Shown here: positions 36,820 through 48,621 of the stretch, one piece after another
How positions within the stretch are numbered: the first letter of the stretch is position 1
How the letters are laid out: each line of letters begins with the position of its first letter
From: Hymenobacter jejuensis
GTDB taxonomy: Bacteria > Bacteroidota > Bacteroidia > Cytophagales > Hymenobacteraceae
Assembly (NCBI RefSeq): GCF_006337165.1
Contig: NZ_CP040896.1
Span: forward strand, 2,790,001 to 2,854,000
DNA: 64,000 bases
Direction: 5' to 3'
Notes under the pieces: generated by a model
Databases searched by the model: none
Told to the model about the DNA's origin: nothing
Seen by the model: only the letters and a program-made list of their open reading frames with translations
Made by a program: the position numbers and the translations under genes

Positions 36820-37014
36820 ATGAGTAAGCTGACGAATTATTTCCGCGAAACGACCGAGGAGATGCGTTATAAAGTAACGTGGCCTTCCTTCGAAGAACTG
36901 CAGAAAAGTGCCGGTTTGGTACTTATTGGCTCTCTTGTGTTCGCTGCAGTAGTTGGTTTGATGGATATCATTTTCAAAACTGGCTTAGAAGCATTTTACA
37001 ACTCATTCCGTTAA
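36820..37014 (+). CDS. secE: Preprotein translocase subunit SecE
   Basis: A 64-residue, single-helix subunit that clamps the SecYEG channel. The amphipathic start (YFRETTEEMRYKVTWPSFEE) and one transmembrane helix (LVLIGSLVFAAVVGLMDIIF) match the short SecE form. It is preceded by tRNA-Trp and followed 12 bp later by nusG. Confidence 0.95.
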   Translation: MSKLTNYFRETTEEMRYKVTWPSFEELQKSAGLVLIGSLVFAAVVGLMDIIFKTGLEAFYNSFR

Positions 37015-37026
37015 CCAGCATCTAAG

Positions 37027-37587
37027 ATGGGAGAGTTGAAGTGGTATGTTGTCCGCTCAGTTAGCGGACAAGAAAAGAAGGCCAAACAGTATCTCGAAAC
37101 TGAGATTGGACGTCATGGTCTATCGGAATTAGTACCTCAGGTACTGATTCCCGCTGAGAAAGTATACGAGATGCGTAACGGCAAAAAGCGCGTACGCGAA
37201 CGTAATTTCTTTCCTGGTTACATTTTAATACATGCTGACCTCTCTCACGGTGAAGTAGACCATATTATCACTAGCACTCCAGGTGTAATTGGTTTCTTAA
37301 GCGATAAGGAAGGTAAGAGCACTAATACTAAGCCTGTACCTCTTCGTTTATCGGAGGTGAACCGCATTCTCGGTATAGTTGATGAGACCGAGGAAGAGGC
37401 TGCATCATTGGAGACTCCTTTTGTAGTAGGGGAGCTAGTGAAAGTGGTTGATGGGGCCTTTAGTGGTTTTTCTGGCAACGTAAGCGAAGTGTTCGAAGAA
37501 CGCAAGAAACTTAATGTTATCGTTAAGATTTTCGGCCGTAGCACTCCAATGGAGTTAAGCTACACTCAAGTTGAAAAAGAGTCCTAA
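37027..37587 (+). CDS. nusG: Transcription elongation/antitermination factor NusG
   Basis: A 186-residue protein that binds RNA polymerase and couples it to ribosome or Rho. The NGN domain opens LKWYVVRSVSGQEKKAKQYL, the FFPGYILIHADL strand and VIGFLSDKEGK are typical, and the C-terminal KOW domain is VVDGAFSGFSGNVSEVFEER. Standard length and context before rplK. Confidence 0.97.
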   Translation: MGELKWYVVRSVSGQEKKAKQYLETEIGRHGLSELVPQVLIPAEKVYEMRNGKKRVRERNFFPGYILIHADLSHGEVDHIITSTPGVIGFLSDKEGKSTNTKPVPLRLSEVNRILGIVDETEEEAASLETPFVVGELVKVVDGAFSGFSGNVSEVFEERKKLNVIVKIFGRSTPMELSYTQVEKES

Positions 37588-37601
37588 AATAAATCTTACG
37601 T

Positions 37602-37627
37602 CGCTGACTATTCGCTCCAAGTCAGCG
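37602..37627 (+). promoter_or_regulatory. Leader hairpin before rplK
   Basis: CGCTGACT (37602-37609) and AGTCAGCG (37620-37627) form a perfect 8-bp stem in the 118-bp nusG-rplK gap. In other bacteria L1 represses the rplK-rplA mRNA by binding its leader; whether this hairpin is that site is unproven. Confidence 0.4.
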
Positions 37628-37705
37628 GTGCTTCCACTAAGGAGCAACTTTCAAAACTGAGGGCTACTGGTGTTACGACCTGTTGGCCTGAAGCCTTTCA
37701 AACCA

Positions 37706-38149
37706 ATGGCCAAAGAAATTAGAGGTTATCTGAGACTTCAGATAAAGGGAGGCGCTGCGAATCCTTCGCCGCCGGTTGGACCTGCACTTGGTAGCAAAGG
37801 CCTAAATATCATGGAGTTCTGCAAGCAGTTTAATGCTCGCACCCAAGATAAGGCCGGCCAAGTATGTCCTGTATTGATCACTATGTATACCGACAAGTCT
37901 TTTGACTTTGTGGTAAAAACTCCACCTGCACCGGTTATGCTACTGGAAGCTGCTAAGCTTCAGAGCGGTTCGAAAGAGCCTAACCGTAACAAAGTAGGTT
38001 CTGTTACATGGGATCAAGTTCGCCAGATTGCCGAAACCAAAATGCCTGATCTCAATGCTTTCAAAGTTGAATCAGCTATGAAATTGGTAGCTGGTACGGC
38101 TCGTAGCATGGGTATCACCATCTCGGGAACTTCTCCCTTTGCTGAATAA
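37706..38149 (+). CDS. rplK: 50S ribosomal protein L11
   Basis: A 147-residue protein of the GTPase-associated centre. The start at 37706 ([20 protein letters not shown]) gives the normal N-terminus; an earlier in-frame start at 37670 adds 12 unconserved residues. The Pro-rich [20 protein letters not shown] and the C-terminal rRNA-binding part are intact. Followed by rplA after 20 bp. Confidence 0.97.
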   Translation: MAKEIRGYLRLQIKGGAANPSPPVGPALGSKGLNIMEFCKQFNARTQDKAGQVCPVLITMYTDKSFDFVVKTPPAPVMLLEAAKLQSGSKEPNRNKVGSVTWDQVRQIAETKMPDLNAFKVESAMKLVAGTARSMGITISGTSPFAE

Positions 38150-38169
38150 CTAGAAAGGAGAAGCAAATC

Positions 38170-38865
38170 ATGGCAAAAGTTAGCAAAAAGCGCAAGGAAG
38201 CCCTTGCCAAACACGACCTAACACAAATTCGTAGCTTAGTTGAGGCAGCTAAAGTAGTGAAGGATATCACCTACACTAAGTTTGATGCTTCGGTTGATAT
38301 CGATGTGCGTTTGGGTGTAGATCCTCGTAAAGCTGACCAAATGGTTCGTGGCGTTGCTACGCTTCCTCATGGTACTGGCAAAACCGTTCGTGTATTAGCT
38401 CTTGTGACTCCTGACAAGGAAGCGGAGGCTACAGCTGCCGGTGCTGACTACGTAGGACTTGACGACTATATCTCCAAAATCGAGAAGGGTTGGACCGACA
38501 TTGACGTAATTATCACTATGCCGTCGGTGATGGCAAAAGTTGGTCGTCTAGGTCGCGTACTTGGTCCTCGTGGTTTGATGCCAAACCCAAAATCGGGTAC
38601 GGTTACAACTGATGTAGCTAAAGCTGTACAAGAAGTAAAAGCTGGTAAGATTGACTTCAAAGTTGATAAGACCGGCATCATTCATTGCAGCGTAGGTAAA
38701 GTCTCCTTTGATGATCAAAAGATTGCTGAAAATGCTATAGAAGTCATTCAAACGCTAACTCGTTTGAAGCCTTCTTCGGCAAAAGGCACTTATATCAGAA
38801 GCATCACGTTGTCGAGCACGATGAGCCCGGCCGTTCCGGTTGACACGACGGTAACTTCCGCTTAA
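38170..38865 (+). CDS. rplA: 50S ribosomal protein L1
   Basis: A 231-residue protein forming the L1 stalk and, in many bacteria, repressing its own operon. Typical motifs are [38 protein letters not shown] and [14 protein letters not shown]. It has a strong Shine-Dalgarno AAAGGAG (38154-38160) nine bases before the ATG, rare in this phylum. It has a short extra C-terminal tail. Confidence 0.97.
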   Translation: MAKVSKKRKEALAKHDLTQIRSLVEAAKVVKDITYTKFDASVDIDVRLGVDPRKADQMVRGVATLPHGTGKTVRVLALVTPDKEAEATAAGADYVGLDDYISKIEKGWTDIDVIITMPSVMAKVGRLGRVLGPRGLMPNPKSGTVTTDVAKAVQEVKAGKIDFKVDKTGIIHCSVGKVSFDDQKIAENAIEVIQTLTRLKPSSAKGTYIRSITLSSTMSPAVPVDTTVTSA

Positions 38866-38883
38866 TAACAACTGACGACGCAT

Positions 38884-39438
38884 ATGACCCGGGAAGAAAA
38901 ACAAGCCCTTGTCGACGAGCTGAGCGAGAAGTTTCAATCGCACAATTCGTTCTACATCACTGATGCTTCGGTGATGTCAGTGGCTAAAATCAATGAATTT
39001 CGTCGCCTGTGTTTTAATCGCGGCATGGAATTCAAAGTGTACAAGAACACTCTGATTCGCAAAGCACTTGACACTCTTACCAGCGATACCACTGAGATGG
39101 ACGCTGCATTGAAAGGTCAATCGGGCGTTTTGTTTTCAAAAGAATCAGGTTCGGCACCAGCAAAACTTTTACAGGATTTTTATAAGCAACAAGCTTATGG
39201 CAAAGGTGTAGAGCCCAAGCCAGTCCTGAAAGGTGCTTATGTAGATGCTAGCATCTACATTGGTTCCAACCAGCTTACAACTCTTAGCACTATTAAAGGC
39301 AAGCAAGAACTCATCGGCGAAATCGTCGGCTTGCTACAATCACCTGCTAAGAATGTTATTTCGGCTCTTTCGAGTGGAGGCAGCAAATTGGCTGGTATTC
39401 TCAAAACTCTTTCGGAAAAAGAAGAGGCTGCAGGCTAA
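38884..39438 (+). CDS. rplJ: 50S ribosomal protein L10
   Basis: A 184-residue stalk-base protein that carries L7/L12 dimers. N-terminal MTREEKQALVDELSEKF and the conserved KNTLIRKAL are intact; the helical C-terminal end (SALSSGGSKLAGILKTLSEK) supplies the L12 platform. It lies 18 bp after rplA and 65 bp before rplL. Confidence 0.96.
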   Translation: MTREEKQALVDELSEKFQSHNSFYITDASVMSVAKINEFRRLCFNRGMEFKVYKNTLIRKALDTLTSDTTEMDAALKGQSGVLFSKESGSAPAKLLQDFYKQQAYGKGVEPKPVLKGAYVDASIYIGSNQLTTLSTIKGKQELIGEIVGLLQSPAKNVISALSSGGSKLAGILKTLSEKEEAAG

Positions 39439-39503
39439 CCGTTGCTCATCTTTTCCATCCTTAATTCAACTCAACAACCCTCTTTTTTTAACAATCTACA
39501 GAA

Positions 39504-39884
39504 ATGGCAGATTTGAAAGCATTCGCTGAGCAGCTCGTTAGCCTGACGGTGAAAGAAGTAAACGAACTGGCCGCTATCCTGAAGGACGAGTACGGCATTG
39601 AGCCCGCTGCTGCTGCTCCAGTAATGGTAGCTGGTGGTGGCGCTGGTGCTGCTGCTGAAGCTCCTGAGGAGAAGACCTCATTTGACGTGATCCTGAAAGC
39701 TGCTGGCGGCCAGAAATTGGCAGTTGTGAAGCTGGTTAAAGACCTAACCGGTCTGGGCTTGAAAGAAGCAAAAGAGCTGGTTGACGGTGCTCCTAAGCCC
39801 CTGAAAGAAGGCGTTGCTAAAGACGAAGCCGACTCGCTGAAGAAGCAACTGGAAGAAGCTGGCGCTGAAGTAGAGGTTAAATAA
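39504..39884 (+). CDS. rplL: 50S ribosomal protein L7/L12
   Basis: A 126-residue stalk protein that recruits translation factors. N-terminal dimerisation helices, an Ala/Gly hinge ([20 protein letters not shown]), and the C-terminal domain with [12 protein letters not shown] and [20 protein letters not shown] are all present. Two hairpins with T-tails lie between it and rpoB. Confidence 0.97.
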   Translation: MADLKAFAEQLVSLTVKEVNELAAILKDEYGIEPAAAAPVMVAGGGAGAAAEAPEEKTSFDVILKAAGGQKLAVVKLVKDLTGLGLKEAKELVDGAPKPLKEGVAKDEADSLKKQLEEAGAEVEVK

Positions 39885-39923
39885 CTCTGCGGCCCCGTTT
39901 TTTCTCCCGCAAATAAGGATAGG

Positions 39924-39950
39924 CCTGGCAACTAAGCCAGGTCTTTTCCT
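39924..39950 (+). terminator. Attenuator hairpin 1, rplL-rpoB gap
   Basis: CCTGGC (39924-39929) pairs with GCCAGG (39936-39941), followed by TCTTTTCCT. Partial termination here would lower polymerase relative to ribosomal protein output. Confidence 0.65.
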
Positions 39951-39988
39951 GTTTGTAGGCAATAAACTTTACTGAAGTTCGATTACAT

Positions 39989-40006
39989 GCCGCTTTGCGG
40001 CTTTTT
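39989..40006 (+). terminator. Attenuator hairpin 2, rplL-rpoB gap
   Basis: GCCGC-TTT-GCGGC (39989-40001) followed directly by TTTTT. A TTG at 39995 that could start an extended RpoB lies in its loop, which argues against that start. Confidence 0.65.
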
Positions 40007-40081
40007 GTGCCTAAACGCACCGGGCTTCTGTTGGGTTACCAATTGCATCCTCTCAGTGTCCATTTTCTAACCCCACATACA

Positions 40082-43000
40082 TTGGCTACACCGAAAGCAA
40101 ATGCAGCACTGCAAAAATTGCAAGCTGCTGACGAGCGGATCAATTTCGCCAAGATTAAAAAGGTTATCGAGTATCCCGACTTCCTAGACGTGCAAGTGCG
40201 CTCGTTTATGGATTTCTTCCAGTTGGAGACGGCCGCCGAGAACCGGACCGACGAGGGGCTCTTCAAGGTTTTCGCCGAGAACTTTCCAATTTCGGATTCG
40301 CGCGAAAACTTTGTTTTAACATTTATTGATTATCACGTCGATCCACCGAAATACTCGGTGGATGAGTGCATTGATAGAGGTCTGACTTATTCGGTACCTC
40401 TGAAAGCTAAGCTGCGTCTGGTGTGTAACGACACCGACAACGAAGATTTTGAAACGATTGAGCAGGAAGTGTTTTTGGGTAACATCCCATACATGACCGA
40501 AAAAGGCTCATTCGTTATCAATGGTGCTGAGCGGGTTATTGTATCGCAATTGCACCGTTCGCCAGGCGTGTTCTTTGCTCAAAGCAAGCACACAAACGGC
40601 ACGAAATTATATTCGGCGCGCATTATTCCGTTCAAGGGTTCGTGGATTGAGTTTGCCACGGACGTGAACAATGTAATGTATGCATACATCGACCGGAAAA
40701 AGAAGTTTCCGGTGACCACGCTTCTTCGGGCAATCGGTTACGGCACGGATAAAGACATTCTCGACTTGTTCGGATTGTCTGAGGAAGTAAAGGCTGAGAA
40801 AAAAGCTCTGAAGAAGGCAGTAGGCCGCAAGCTGGCTGCCCGGGTTCTGCGCACTTGGACAGAAGATTTCGTGGATGAGGATACCGGTGAGGTGGTATCT
40901 ATTGATCGTAACGAAGTACTGCTAGAGCGTGACTCGACTATTGAGGAGGAAGATATCGACACTATTCTGAATGCGGGTGCCAAGTCGGTAATCCTTCATC
41001 GTGAAAACGTGAATATTGCTGACTTCGCAATCATTTATAACACACTTCAGAAGGACAACTCTAACTCGGAGAAAGAAGCCGTTGAGCAAATCTATCGTCA
41101 GCTCCGCAACACGGAAGCCCCTGATGAAGAAACTGCTCGTGACATCATCCAAAAGCTGTTTTTCTCGGATAAGCGCTACGACCTTGGTGACGTAGGCCGC
41201 TACCGGATCAATAAGAAGCTGGGCCTTGATAAGAACTGGGATGCGCGCGTTCTAACGAACGAAGACATCGTGCTGATTGTCAAGTACTTAATCGGTTTGA
41301 TAAATTCCAAGGCGGTAGTCGATGATATTGACCACTTGTCGAATCGCCGGGTACGCACGGTGGGGGAGCAACTTTACGCCCAATTTGGTGTAGGTCTGGC
41401 CCGTATGGCGCGTACTATCAAGGAGCGCATGAACGTGCGTGATAACGAGGACTTTAAGCCTGTTGACTTGATCAACGCGCGTACGCTGTCGTCGGTAATC
41501 AACTCGTTCTTCGGCACTAATCAGCTTTCCCAGTTCATGGACCAGACTAACCCGCTGGCTGAGGTGACGCATAAGCGTCGCGTATCGGCACTGGGGCCAG
41601 GAGGTCTGTCGCGTGAGCGTGCGGGTTTCGAAGTACGTGACGTTCATTACACGCACTATGGTCGTCTTTGCACGATCGAAACACCGGAAGGACCCAATAT
41701 CGGTCTGATTTCGTCGCTGTGCGTGCATGCTCGTGTCAATTCGATGGGATTCATCGAAACTCCTTACCGTGCTGTAGAGAACGGCAAAGTTGACGTTAGC
41801 GAGAACGTAAAATATCTGACTGCTGAAGAGGAAGATACCCACCACATTGCACAGGCCAACGCCCGTATTGATGATGAGGGTAACTTCATTAACGATTTGG
41901 TGAAAGGACGTTTTGAAGGTGACTTCCCGGTTGTAGAACCGCAGGAGTATACCTATATGGACGTTGCCCCAAACCAGATTGTATCGGTAGCTGCTTCACT
42001 GATTCCATTCTTGGAACATGATGACGCCAACCGTGCGCTGATGGGATCGAACATGCAACGCCAAGCAGTGCCGCTGTTGAAGCCACAAGCTCCAATCGTG
42101 GGTACTGGTCTGGAGGGTCGTACTGCAATTGACTCACGTGCACTGGTAGTAGCCGAAGGCTCAGGTACTATCGATTATGTTGATGCTAATAAGATCATCG
42201 TTAAGTACGATCTTACGGAAGACGACATCTTAGTGAGCTTCGATGCTGAACGGGTTTCTTACGACCTGATCAAATTCCGTCGGACTAACCAAGATACCTG
42301 CATCAACCTGACTCCGATTGTAAAACGCGGTCAGCGCGTGGAGAAGGGCCAACCGCTATGCGAAGGCTACGGCACGAACAACGGTGAGCTGGCTTTGGGT
42401 CGTAACATGCAAGTGGCATTTATGCCATGGCAGGGTTACAACTTCGAGGATGCTATCGTGATCTCGGAGCGTGTAGTTCGTGATGACATCTTCACTTCGA
42501 TTCACATCGAAGAATTTGAGTTGGAAGTTCGCGAAACCAAGCGTGGCGAAGAAGAACTGACGTCGGAGATTCCGAACGTGAGCGAAGAAGCTGTTCGGAA
42601 TCTCGACGACAACGGTATCATCCGTTTAGGCGCTGAAGTTCGCGAAGGTGATATTCTTATCGGTAAGATTACGCCGAAAGGTGAAACTGATCCGACTCCA
42701 GAAGAGAAGCTACTCCGCGCCATCTTTGGTGACAAAGCCGGCGATGTGAAGGATGCCTCGCTTAAAGCGCCGCCCTCACTCAATGGGGTTGTTATCGGTA
42801 CGAAGCTATTCTCACGTCCGAAGAAGGATAAGAACCTGCGCGCCAAGTCGAAGAAGGAAGTAGAAGAGTTGAAAGACCGCTACGCCCAAGAGCTTCGTGG
42901 TGTGAAATCGGTGATGGTTGACAAGCTCGTGCAATTGCTGGAAGGCAAGACGTCGCAAGGCATTAAGCACAAGTTTGGCGATGAAATCCTGAGCAAAGGC

Positions 43001-43984
43001 GTGAAGTTTGGCAAGAAGAATATCGCTGAAGCGCTCTTCCCCGAAAAAAACCCTTACAAGGACGAGAGCAACTACGCTGTGCCGGAAGAGGTCAACATGT
43101 TCAAAGACCTCATGCTGGACAACTGGACTGCTGATGACAAAGTGAATGGCATGGTGACGCAATTGGTGAAAAACTATACCAAGCGTCGCAACACCATCAC
43201 TGCCCGTTTCAAGCGCGACCGGTTTACACTGGAAGTAGGAGATGAGCTTCCAGCTGGCATCGTACAGTTAGCCAAAGTTTACATTGCCAAGAAGCGTAAG
43301 CTGAAGGTAGGTGATAAGATGGCTGGTCGTCACGGTAACAAGGGGGTTGTAGCCCGTATCGTTCGCGATGAGGATATGCCTTTCTTGCCAGATGGTACGC
43401 CCATGGACATCGTGCTTAACCCGCTCGGTGTACCTAGCCGTATGAACATCGGCCAGATCTATGAGACTGTGTTGGGCTGGGCTGGCTTGAAGCTGGGCCG
43501 TACCTACGCTACCCCAATTTTCGACGGCGCTACCGAAGAGGAAGTATCGCGAGAATTGACGGAAGCTGGTCTGCCAACCTTTGGCCGGGCTTACTTGCAC
43601 GATGGCCTGACGGGTCAGCGTTTCGACCAGCCGGTAACGGTTGGTGTCATCTACATGCTGAAGCTGGGTCACCTTGTCGATGACAAGATGCACGCTCGTT
43701 CGATCGGACCCTACTCGCTCATCACGCAGCAGCCGCTGGGTGGTAAGGCTCAGTTCGGTGGTCAGCGTTTCGGCGAGATGGAAGTGTGGGCACTGGAAGC
43801 CTTCGGTGCGTCGAACGTGCTGCAGGAAATCCTGACGGTAAAATCGGACGACGTTATCGGCCGAGCCAAAGCGTACGAAGCCATTGTAAAAGGCGACGTA
43901 TTGCCGAAGCCAAATATCCCCGAGTCATTCAACGTACTCATTCACGAGTTGCGCGGTCTGGCCCTGGAAATCACGCTTGATTAA
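40082..43984 (+). CDS. rpoB: RNA polymerase beta subunit
   Basis: A 1300-residue subunit of the core polymerase. A TTG start at 40082 (then Ala-Thr-Pro-Lys) is favoured; the longer start at 39995 falls in a terminator loop and adds unconserved sequence. The rifampicin region ([29 protein letters not shown]) has wild-type residues at the usual resistance positions. The active-site segment [17 protein letters not shown] and the [10 protein letters not shown] block are intact. A TTGATTATCAC near-copy of the window palindrome lies at 40326. Confidence 0.97.
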   Translation: MATPKANAALQKLQAADERINFAKIKKVIEYPDFLDVQVRSFMDFFQLETAAENRTDEGLFKVFAENFPISDSRENFVLTFIDYHVDPPKYSVDECIDRGLTYSVPLKAKLRLVCNDTDNEDFETIEQEVFLGNIPYMTEKGSFVINGAERVIVSQLHRSPGVFFAQSKHTNGTKLYSARIIPFKGSWIEFATDVNNVMYAYIDRKKKFPVTTLLRAIGYGTDKDILDLFGLSEEVKAEKKALKKAVGRKLAARVLRTWTEDFVDEDTGEVVSIDRNEVLLERDSTIEEEDIDTILNAGAKSVILHRENVNIADFAIIYNTLQKDNSNSEKEAVEQIYRQLRNTEAPDEETARDIIQKLFFSDKRYDLGDVGRYRINKKLGLDKNWDARVLTNEDIVLIVKYLIGLINSKAVVDDIDHLSNRRVRTVGEQLYAQFGVGLARMARTIKERMNVRDNEDFKPVDLINARTLSSVINSFFGTNQLSQFMDQTNPLAEVTHKRRVSALGPGGLSRERAGFEVRDVHYTHYGRLCTIETPEGPNIGLISSLCVHARVNSMGFIETPYRAVENGKVDVSENVKYLTAEEEDTHHIAQANARIDDEGNFINDLVKGRFEGDFPVVEPQEYTYMDVAPNQIVSVAASLIPFLEHDDANRALMGSNMQRQAVPLLKPQAPIVGTGLEGRTAIDSRALVVAEGSGTIDYVDANKIIVKYDLTEDDILVSFDAERVSYDLIKFRRTNQDTCINLTPIVKRGQRVEKGQPLCEGYGTNNGELALGRNMQVAFMPWQGYNFEDAIVISERVVRDDIFTSIHIEEFELEVRETKRGEEELTSEIPNVSEEAVRNLDDNGIIRLGAEVREGDILIGKITPKGETDPTPEEKLLRAIFGDKAGDVKDASLKAPPSLNGVVIGTKLFSRPKKDKNLRAKSKKEVEELKDRYAQELRGVKSVMVDKLVQLLEGKTSQGIKHKFGDEILSKGVKFGKKNIAEALFPEKNPYKDESNYAVPEEVNMFKDLMLDNWTADDKVNGMVTQLVKNYTKRRNTITARFKRDRFTLEVGDELPAGIVQLAKVYIAKKRKLKVGDKMAGRHGNKGVVARIVRDEDMPFLPDGTPMDIVLNPLGVPSRMNIGQIYETVLGWAGLKLGRTYATPIFDGATEEEVSRELTEAGLPTFGRAYLHDGLTGQRFDQPVTVGVIYMLKLGHLVDDKMHARSIGPYSLITQQPLGGKAQFGGQRFGEMEVWALEAFGASNVLQEILTVKSDDVIGRAKAYEAIVKGDVLPKPNIPESFNVLIHELRGLALEITLD

Positions 43985-43998
43985 GCTGTTTGGTGTAG

Positions 43999-44039
43999 GT
44001 TGCTGATTGTCAATGTGTTGTATATTGATAATCAGCAAC
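43999..44039 (+). repeat. Stem-loop in the rpoB-rpoC gap
   Basis: 43999-44014 pairs with 44024-44039 (16 bp, one G-U in RNA) round a 9-nt loop. The right arm contains ATTGATAATCAG, a near copy of the recurrent palindrome. No T-tail, so it is likelier an RNA-processing or binding element than a stop. Confidence 0.6.
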
Positions 44040-44108
44040 TTCATCCAACCGCACTTTTATAGAATGTTACTTGTTGGTTTACTCTGGGCCAAGACCCTTG
44101 GTGTTGAT

Positions 44109-44145
44109 AAACTAACAGCTTACAGCCATCAGCTAACAGCTTAAA
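44109..44145 (+). repeat. 7-nt-periodic tract ahead of rpoC
   Basis: Reading in sevens: AACTAAC, AGCTTAC, AGCCATC, AGCTAAC, AGCTTAA. The 11-mer CTAACAGCTTA occurs twice (44112 and 44133). It ends ten bases before the rpoC ATG. Similar heptad tracts precede rpsG and fusA. Confidence 0.6.
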
Positions 44146-44154
44146 CCCACACAA

Positions 44155-47100
44155 ATGGCGTTTGCAAAAAACAAGAAACTGGTGCAAGACTTCTCGAAAG
44201 TCACCATTTCGCTAGCCTCGCCCGAATCCATCTTGGAGCGGTCGAACGGTGAAGTCGTGAAACCCGAGACGATCAACTACCGGACGTACAAACCCGAAAT
44301 GGGTGGCCTGTTCTGCGAGCGGATTTTCGGTCCTGTAAAGGACTGGGAATGCCACTGCGGTAAGTACAAGCGCATCCGTTATAAAGGGATCATCTGCGAC
44401 CGTTGCGGCGTGGAGGTGACCGAGAAGAAAGTACGTCGTGAGCGGATGGGCCACATCGAACTGGTGGTGCCTGTTGCTCACATTTGGTATTTCAAGTCGC
44501 TGCCCAACAAAATCGGCTATCTGCTGGGCCTGCCCACCAAGAAGCTCGACCAGATCATTTACTACGAGCGCTACGTGGTAGTGCAACCGGGCGTGCTGGC
44601 CGAAGAGGGCGTACAGCAACTTGACTTCCTTACGGAAGATGAGTACCTCGACATCATCGACAAACTCCCCCGGGAGAATCAGATGTTGCCGAACGAAGAT
44701 CCTAATAAGTTCATCGCTCGCATGGGTGCTGATGCTCTGCAACTTCTGTTGGAGCGCATCAACCTCGACGAGCTTTCTTACAGCCTCCGGGACTCGGCTG
44801 CGCATGAAACTTCGCAACAGCGTAAAGCTGAGGCACTTAAGCGTTTGCGCGTAGTTGAAGCGTTCCGTGATGCTGCAACTCGCATTGAGAACAAGCCTGA
44901 GTGGATGGTAATTCGCATGGTACCGGTAATTCCACCGGAACTGCGTCCGCTTGTGCCGTTGGATGGTGGTCGTTTTGCTACATCCGACTTGAACGACCTG
45001 TACCGCCGCGTTATCATCCGTAACAACCGCCTTAAGCGCCTGATCGAAATCAAAGCGCCCGAAGTGATTCTGCGGAACGAGAAACGCATGTTGCAGGAAG
45101 CCGTTGACTCGCTCTTTGACAACTCGCGTAAGGTGAACGCCGTGCGCGCCGAAGGTAACCGTGCCCTGAAGTCGCTGTCCGATATGCTGAAAGGCAAGCA
45201 GGGCCGCTTCCGTCAAAACCTACTCGGTAAGCGTGTCGACTACTCCGGCCGTTCGGTTATCGTCGTGGGTCCTGAGCTGAAACTGCACGAGTGTGGTCTG
45301 CCCAAGAACATGGCGGCCGAGCTGTTCAAACCGTTCATCATCCGTAAGCTCATCGAGCGCGGTATCGTGAAGACGGTAAAATCAGCGAAGAAAATCGTTG
45401 ACCGTAAGGACGCCGTAGTATGGGACATCTTGGAGAACGTTCTGAAGGGCCACCCCGTCCTGCTGAACCGTGCTCCTACGTTGCACCGTCTGGGTATCCA
45501 AGCTTTCCAGCCTCGCCTCATTGAGGGTAAAGCTATTCAGCTGCACCCACTCGTTTGTACGGCCTTTAACGCTGACTTTGACGGTGACCAGATGGCTGTG
45601 CACGTTCCGCTTGGGCCGGCCGCTATTTTGGAAGCTTCGATGCTTATGCTCGCGTCGCACAACATCCTGAACCCAGCCAACGGCGCACCCATCGCGGTAC
45701 CGTCGCAGGACATGGTTTTGGGTTTGTATTATGTAACCAAAGGCAAACGCAGTACACCCGAGGAGAAGATCGACGGTGAAGACATGACTTTCTACTCTTC
45801 GGAGGAAGTAGTTATTGCCATCAACGAAGGTCGCCTCTCGAAGCACGCTTACATTAAGGTTCGGACGAAGGTTCGCGACGAGAATGACAACTTGGTGACG
45901 AAAATCATCGAGACTGTTGCAGGTCGTGTGCTCTTCAACGAGTTTGTGCCAGAAGAAGTAGGTTTCGTAGATGAGTTGCTGACGAAGAAGAAGCTTCAGC
46001 AAATTATTTCGTTGGTGTTCAAGCGGACCGGTATGGCTCGCACAGCACAGTTCCTCGACGACATCAAGACACTGGGTTTCCAGTCGGCTTACAAAGGTGG
46101 TCTGTCGATGGGCTTGGGTGATATCCAAATTCCAAAGGAAAAGGATGAGCTCGTGCTGCAAGCGCAAAACGACGTGAAGGCGGTAACTCAGAACTATCAG
46201 ATGGGTCTGATTACCGACAACGAGCGTTACAACCAAGTAATTGACATCTGGACGCGTATCAACAACCAGATCACTGAAACCCTTATGGGCCGCCTCGAAA
46301 AGGAGAACCAGGGCTTCAACTCGATCTACATGATGATGCACTCCGGTGCCCGCGGTTCGCGTGAGCAGATTCGTCAGCTCGGCGGTATGCGTGGTCTGAT
46401 GGCCAAGCCTCAGAAATCGTTGCAAGGTTCAGTAGGTGAGATCATCGAGAACCCGATTCTGTCTAACTTCAAAGAAGGTCTGGACGTAATCGAGTACTTT
46501 ATCTCAACTCACGGTGCTCGTAAAGGTCTGGCTGATACCGCGTTGAAAACGGCTGATGCTGGTTACTTAACTCGTCGTTTGGTAGACGTGTCGCAAGACG
46601 TGATCGTAAACGAAGTAGACTGCGGAACACTCCGTGGCCTCGAGGTTTCGGCGCTGAAAGACAACGAAGACGTAGTAGAATCACTGGCTGAACGTATTCT
46701 TGGTCGCGTAGCTGTTCACGACATCGTGGATCCGCACACCGACGAAATCATTCTGGCAGCAGGTGAGGAAATCACGGAGGAGTACACCCGCATGATCGAC
46801 AATACAGCCATTGAGACGGTAGAAATCCGTTCGGTGCTGACTTGCGAATCCAAGCGTGGTATCTGCGCCAAATGCTACGGGCGTAACCTTTCAACTGGCC
46901 GTATGGTGCAGAAAGGTGAAGCTGTTGGTGTTATCGCGGCTCAGTCCATTGGTGAACCTGGTACCCAGTTGACGTTGCGTACTTTCCACGTAGGTGGTAC
47001 GGCTTCTAACATTGCGGTTGAGGCCAGCATCCGGGCTAAATTCGCTGGTACTGTTGAGTTCGAAGACATCCGTACGGTTGATTCGACCAACGCTGAAGGC

Positions 47101-48504
47101 GAAAAGGTGAAGGTTGTAATGGGACGTTCGGGCGAAGTTCGGCTTATAGAACCTACCACGGGTAAAGTCTTCATCTCCAACCACGTACCTTACGGTTCCT
47201 TCTTGCTCGTTGACGAAGGTCAGCAAGTTGAGAAGGGCCAAGAACTTTGCAACTGGGATCCGTATAATGCTGTCATCCTCTCAGAGTTTGATGGTACGGT
47301 TCAGTATGATGCTATCACTGAGGGTGTTACCTATCGTGAAGAATCGGATGAACAAACGGGTCACCGTGAAAAGGTAATCATCGAGTCTCGCGATAAGGCG
47401 CAAAACCCCTCTATCATCGTGAAAGCGACGAAAAAGGGCGATGCCGAGCCGCAGAAAGGTTACAGCATCCCGGTAGGTTCGCACATCAACGTGGAGAACG
47501 GCGAGAAAATCAAAGCCGGTCACATCTTGGCTAAGATTCCGCGTGCCGTGGGCAAAACCCGCGACATTACTGGTGGTCTGCCCCGTGTTACCGAACTCTT
47601 CGAAGCTCGTAACCCGTCGAACCCCGCTGTTGTGTCAGAGATCGATGGCGTAGTAACCTATGGTACTGTGAAGCGTGGTAACCGTGAAATCTTCGTCGAG
47701 TCGAAAGACGGCGTGAAGAAGAAATACATGGTGCCGCTGTCGAAGCACATCCTGGTGCAGGACAACGACTTCATCCGAGCTGGTATGCCGCTTTCAGACG
47801 GTGCTATCACGCCATCTGACATCCTGAGCATTCAGGGACCCGGCGCGGTGCAGGAGTACCTTGTAAACGAGATCCAAGAAGTATACCGCTTGCAAGGTGT
47901 CAAGATTAACGACAAGCACATCGAGGTGGTAGTTCGTCAGATGATGCAGAAAGTTGTGATTCTGGACGCTGGTGACACAACCTTCCTTGAGCATCAAGTG
48001 ATCGATAAGATCATCTTCATGGAAGAGAATGACACTATCATCGACATGAAGGTGGTGACCGAAGCCGGTGATTCTCCGAACCTGAAGCCCGGTCAGATTG
48101 TGAGTGCCCGTCGTTTGCGCGATGAGAACTCTAGCCTGAAGCGCCGTGACCTCAAGCTCGTGGAAGTACGTGACGCTCAGCCTGCTGTGTCTCGTCCTAC
48201 CTTGCAAGGTATTACGCAAGCCTCGTTGGGCACCCAATCGTTCATCTCGGCCGCTTCCTTCCAGGAAACTACCAAGGTGTTGTCGGAAGCTGCCATCCGT
48301 GGCAAGGCTGACGAACTGTTGGGCCTGAAAGAGAACGTAATCGTGGGGCACCTCATTCCAGCAGGTACTGGTCTGCGCGAGTATACTCGCCAAATCGTAG
48401 GGTCGAAGGACGAACTCGAAACTCTGCAAGCCTCGAAAGCCGAAGCTCCTGAGCCGAAGCGTTCGTCGCGGGTAGGCAGACGCGAAACTTCCGTTCAGGA
48501 ATAA
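44155..48504 (+). CDS. rpoC: RNA polymerase beta-prime subunit
   Basis: A 1449-residue catalytic subunit. The N-terminal zinc ribbon is [20 protein letters not shown] and the second zinc site lies in [16 protein letters not shown]. The magnesium-chelating motif [12 protein letters not shown] is intact, with [20 protein letters not shown] before it. Length is normal for this phylum. It ends 20 bases before a strong terminator. Confidence 0.98.
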   Translation: MAFAKNKKLVQDFSKVTISLASPESILERSNGEVVKPETINYRTYKPEMGGLFCERIFGPVKDWECHCGKYKRIRYKGIICDRCGVEVTEKKVRRERMGHIELVVPVAHIWYFKSLPNKIGYLLGLPTKKLDQIIYYERYVVVQPGVLAEEGVQQLDFLTEDEYLDIIDKLPRENQMLPNEDPNKFIARMGADALQLLLERINLDELSYSLRDSAAHETSQQRKAEALKRLRVVEAFRDAATRIENKPEWMVIRMVPVIPPELRPLVPLDGGRFATSDLNDLYRRVIIRNNRLKRLIEIKAPEVILRNEKRMLQEAVDSLFDNSRKVNAVRAEGNRALKSLSDMLKGKQGRFRQNLLGKRVDYSGRSVIVVGPELKLHECGLPKNMAAELFKPFIIRKLIERGIVKTVKSAKKIVDRKDAVVWDILENVLKGHPVLLNRAPTLHRLGIQAFQPRLIEGKAIQLHPLVCTAFNADFDGDQMAVHVPLGPAAILEASMLMLASHNILNPANGAPIAVPSQDMVLGLYYVTKGKRSTPEEKIDGEDMTFYSSEEVVIAINEGRLSKHAYIKVRTKVRDENDNLVTKIIETVAGRVLFNEFVPEEVGFVDELLTKKKLQQIISLVFKRTGMARTAQFLDDIKTLGFQSAYKGGLSMGLGDIQIPKEKDELVLQAQNDVKAVTQNYQMGLITDNERYNQVIDIWTRINNQITETLMGRLEKENQGFNSIYMMMHSGARGSREQIRQLGGMRGLMAKPQKSLQGSVGEIIENPILSNFKEGLDVIEYFISTHGARKGLADTALKTADAGYLTRRLVDVSQDVIVNEVDCGTLRGLEVSALKDNEDVVESLAERILGRVAVHDIVDPHTDEIILAAGEEITEEYTRMIDNTAIETVEIRSVLTCESKRGICAKCYGRNLSTGRMVQKGEAVGVIAAQSIGEPGTQLTLRTFHVGGTASNIAVEASIRAKFAGTVEFEDIRTVDSTNAEGEKVKVVMGRSGEVRLIEPTTGKVFISNHVPYGSFLLVDEGQQVEKGQELCNWDPYNAVILSEFDGTVQYDAITEGVTYREESDEQTGHREKVIIESRDKAQNPSIIVKATKKGDAEPQKGYSIPVGSHINVENGEKIKAGHILAKIPRAVGKTRDITGGLPRVTELFEARNPSNPAVVSEIDGVVTYGTVKRGNREIFVESKDGVKKKYMVPLSKHILVQDNDFIRAGMPLSDGAITPSDILSIQGPGAVQEYLVNEIQEVYRLQGVKINDKHIEVVVRQMMQKVVILDAGDTTFLEHQVIDKIIFMEENDTIIDMKVVTEAGDSPNLKPGQIVSARRLRDENSSLKRRDLKLVEVRDAQPAVSRPTLQGITQASLGTQSFISAASFQETTKVLSEAAIRGKADELLGLKENVIVGHLIPAGTGLREYTRQIVGSKDELETLQASKAEAPEPKRSSRVGRRETSVQE

Positions 48505-48524
48505 GCACTGCTGATACTATAAGA

Positions 48525-48564
48525 GAAAAAGCCGATTGGAGGAATCCGATCGGCTTTTTCTTTT
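48525..48564 (+). terminator. rpoC terminator
   Basis: GAAAAAGCCGAT (48525-48536) pairs with ATCGGCTTTTTC (48549-48560), and TTTT follows. It ends the long secE-to-rpoC unit. Confidence 0.9.
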
Positions 48565-48621
48565 GGGTAGCTTTAGTTCTTCGGTTTTCGTACCTACATA
48601 TCAAAACTTGTTTTTAATCCT

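Noticed and set aside
39995..40081. N-terminal extension of RpoB from a TTG at 39995
   Set aside because: The start codon would lie in the loop of a terminator-like hairpin and the extra residues do not resemble RpoB.
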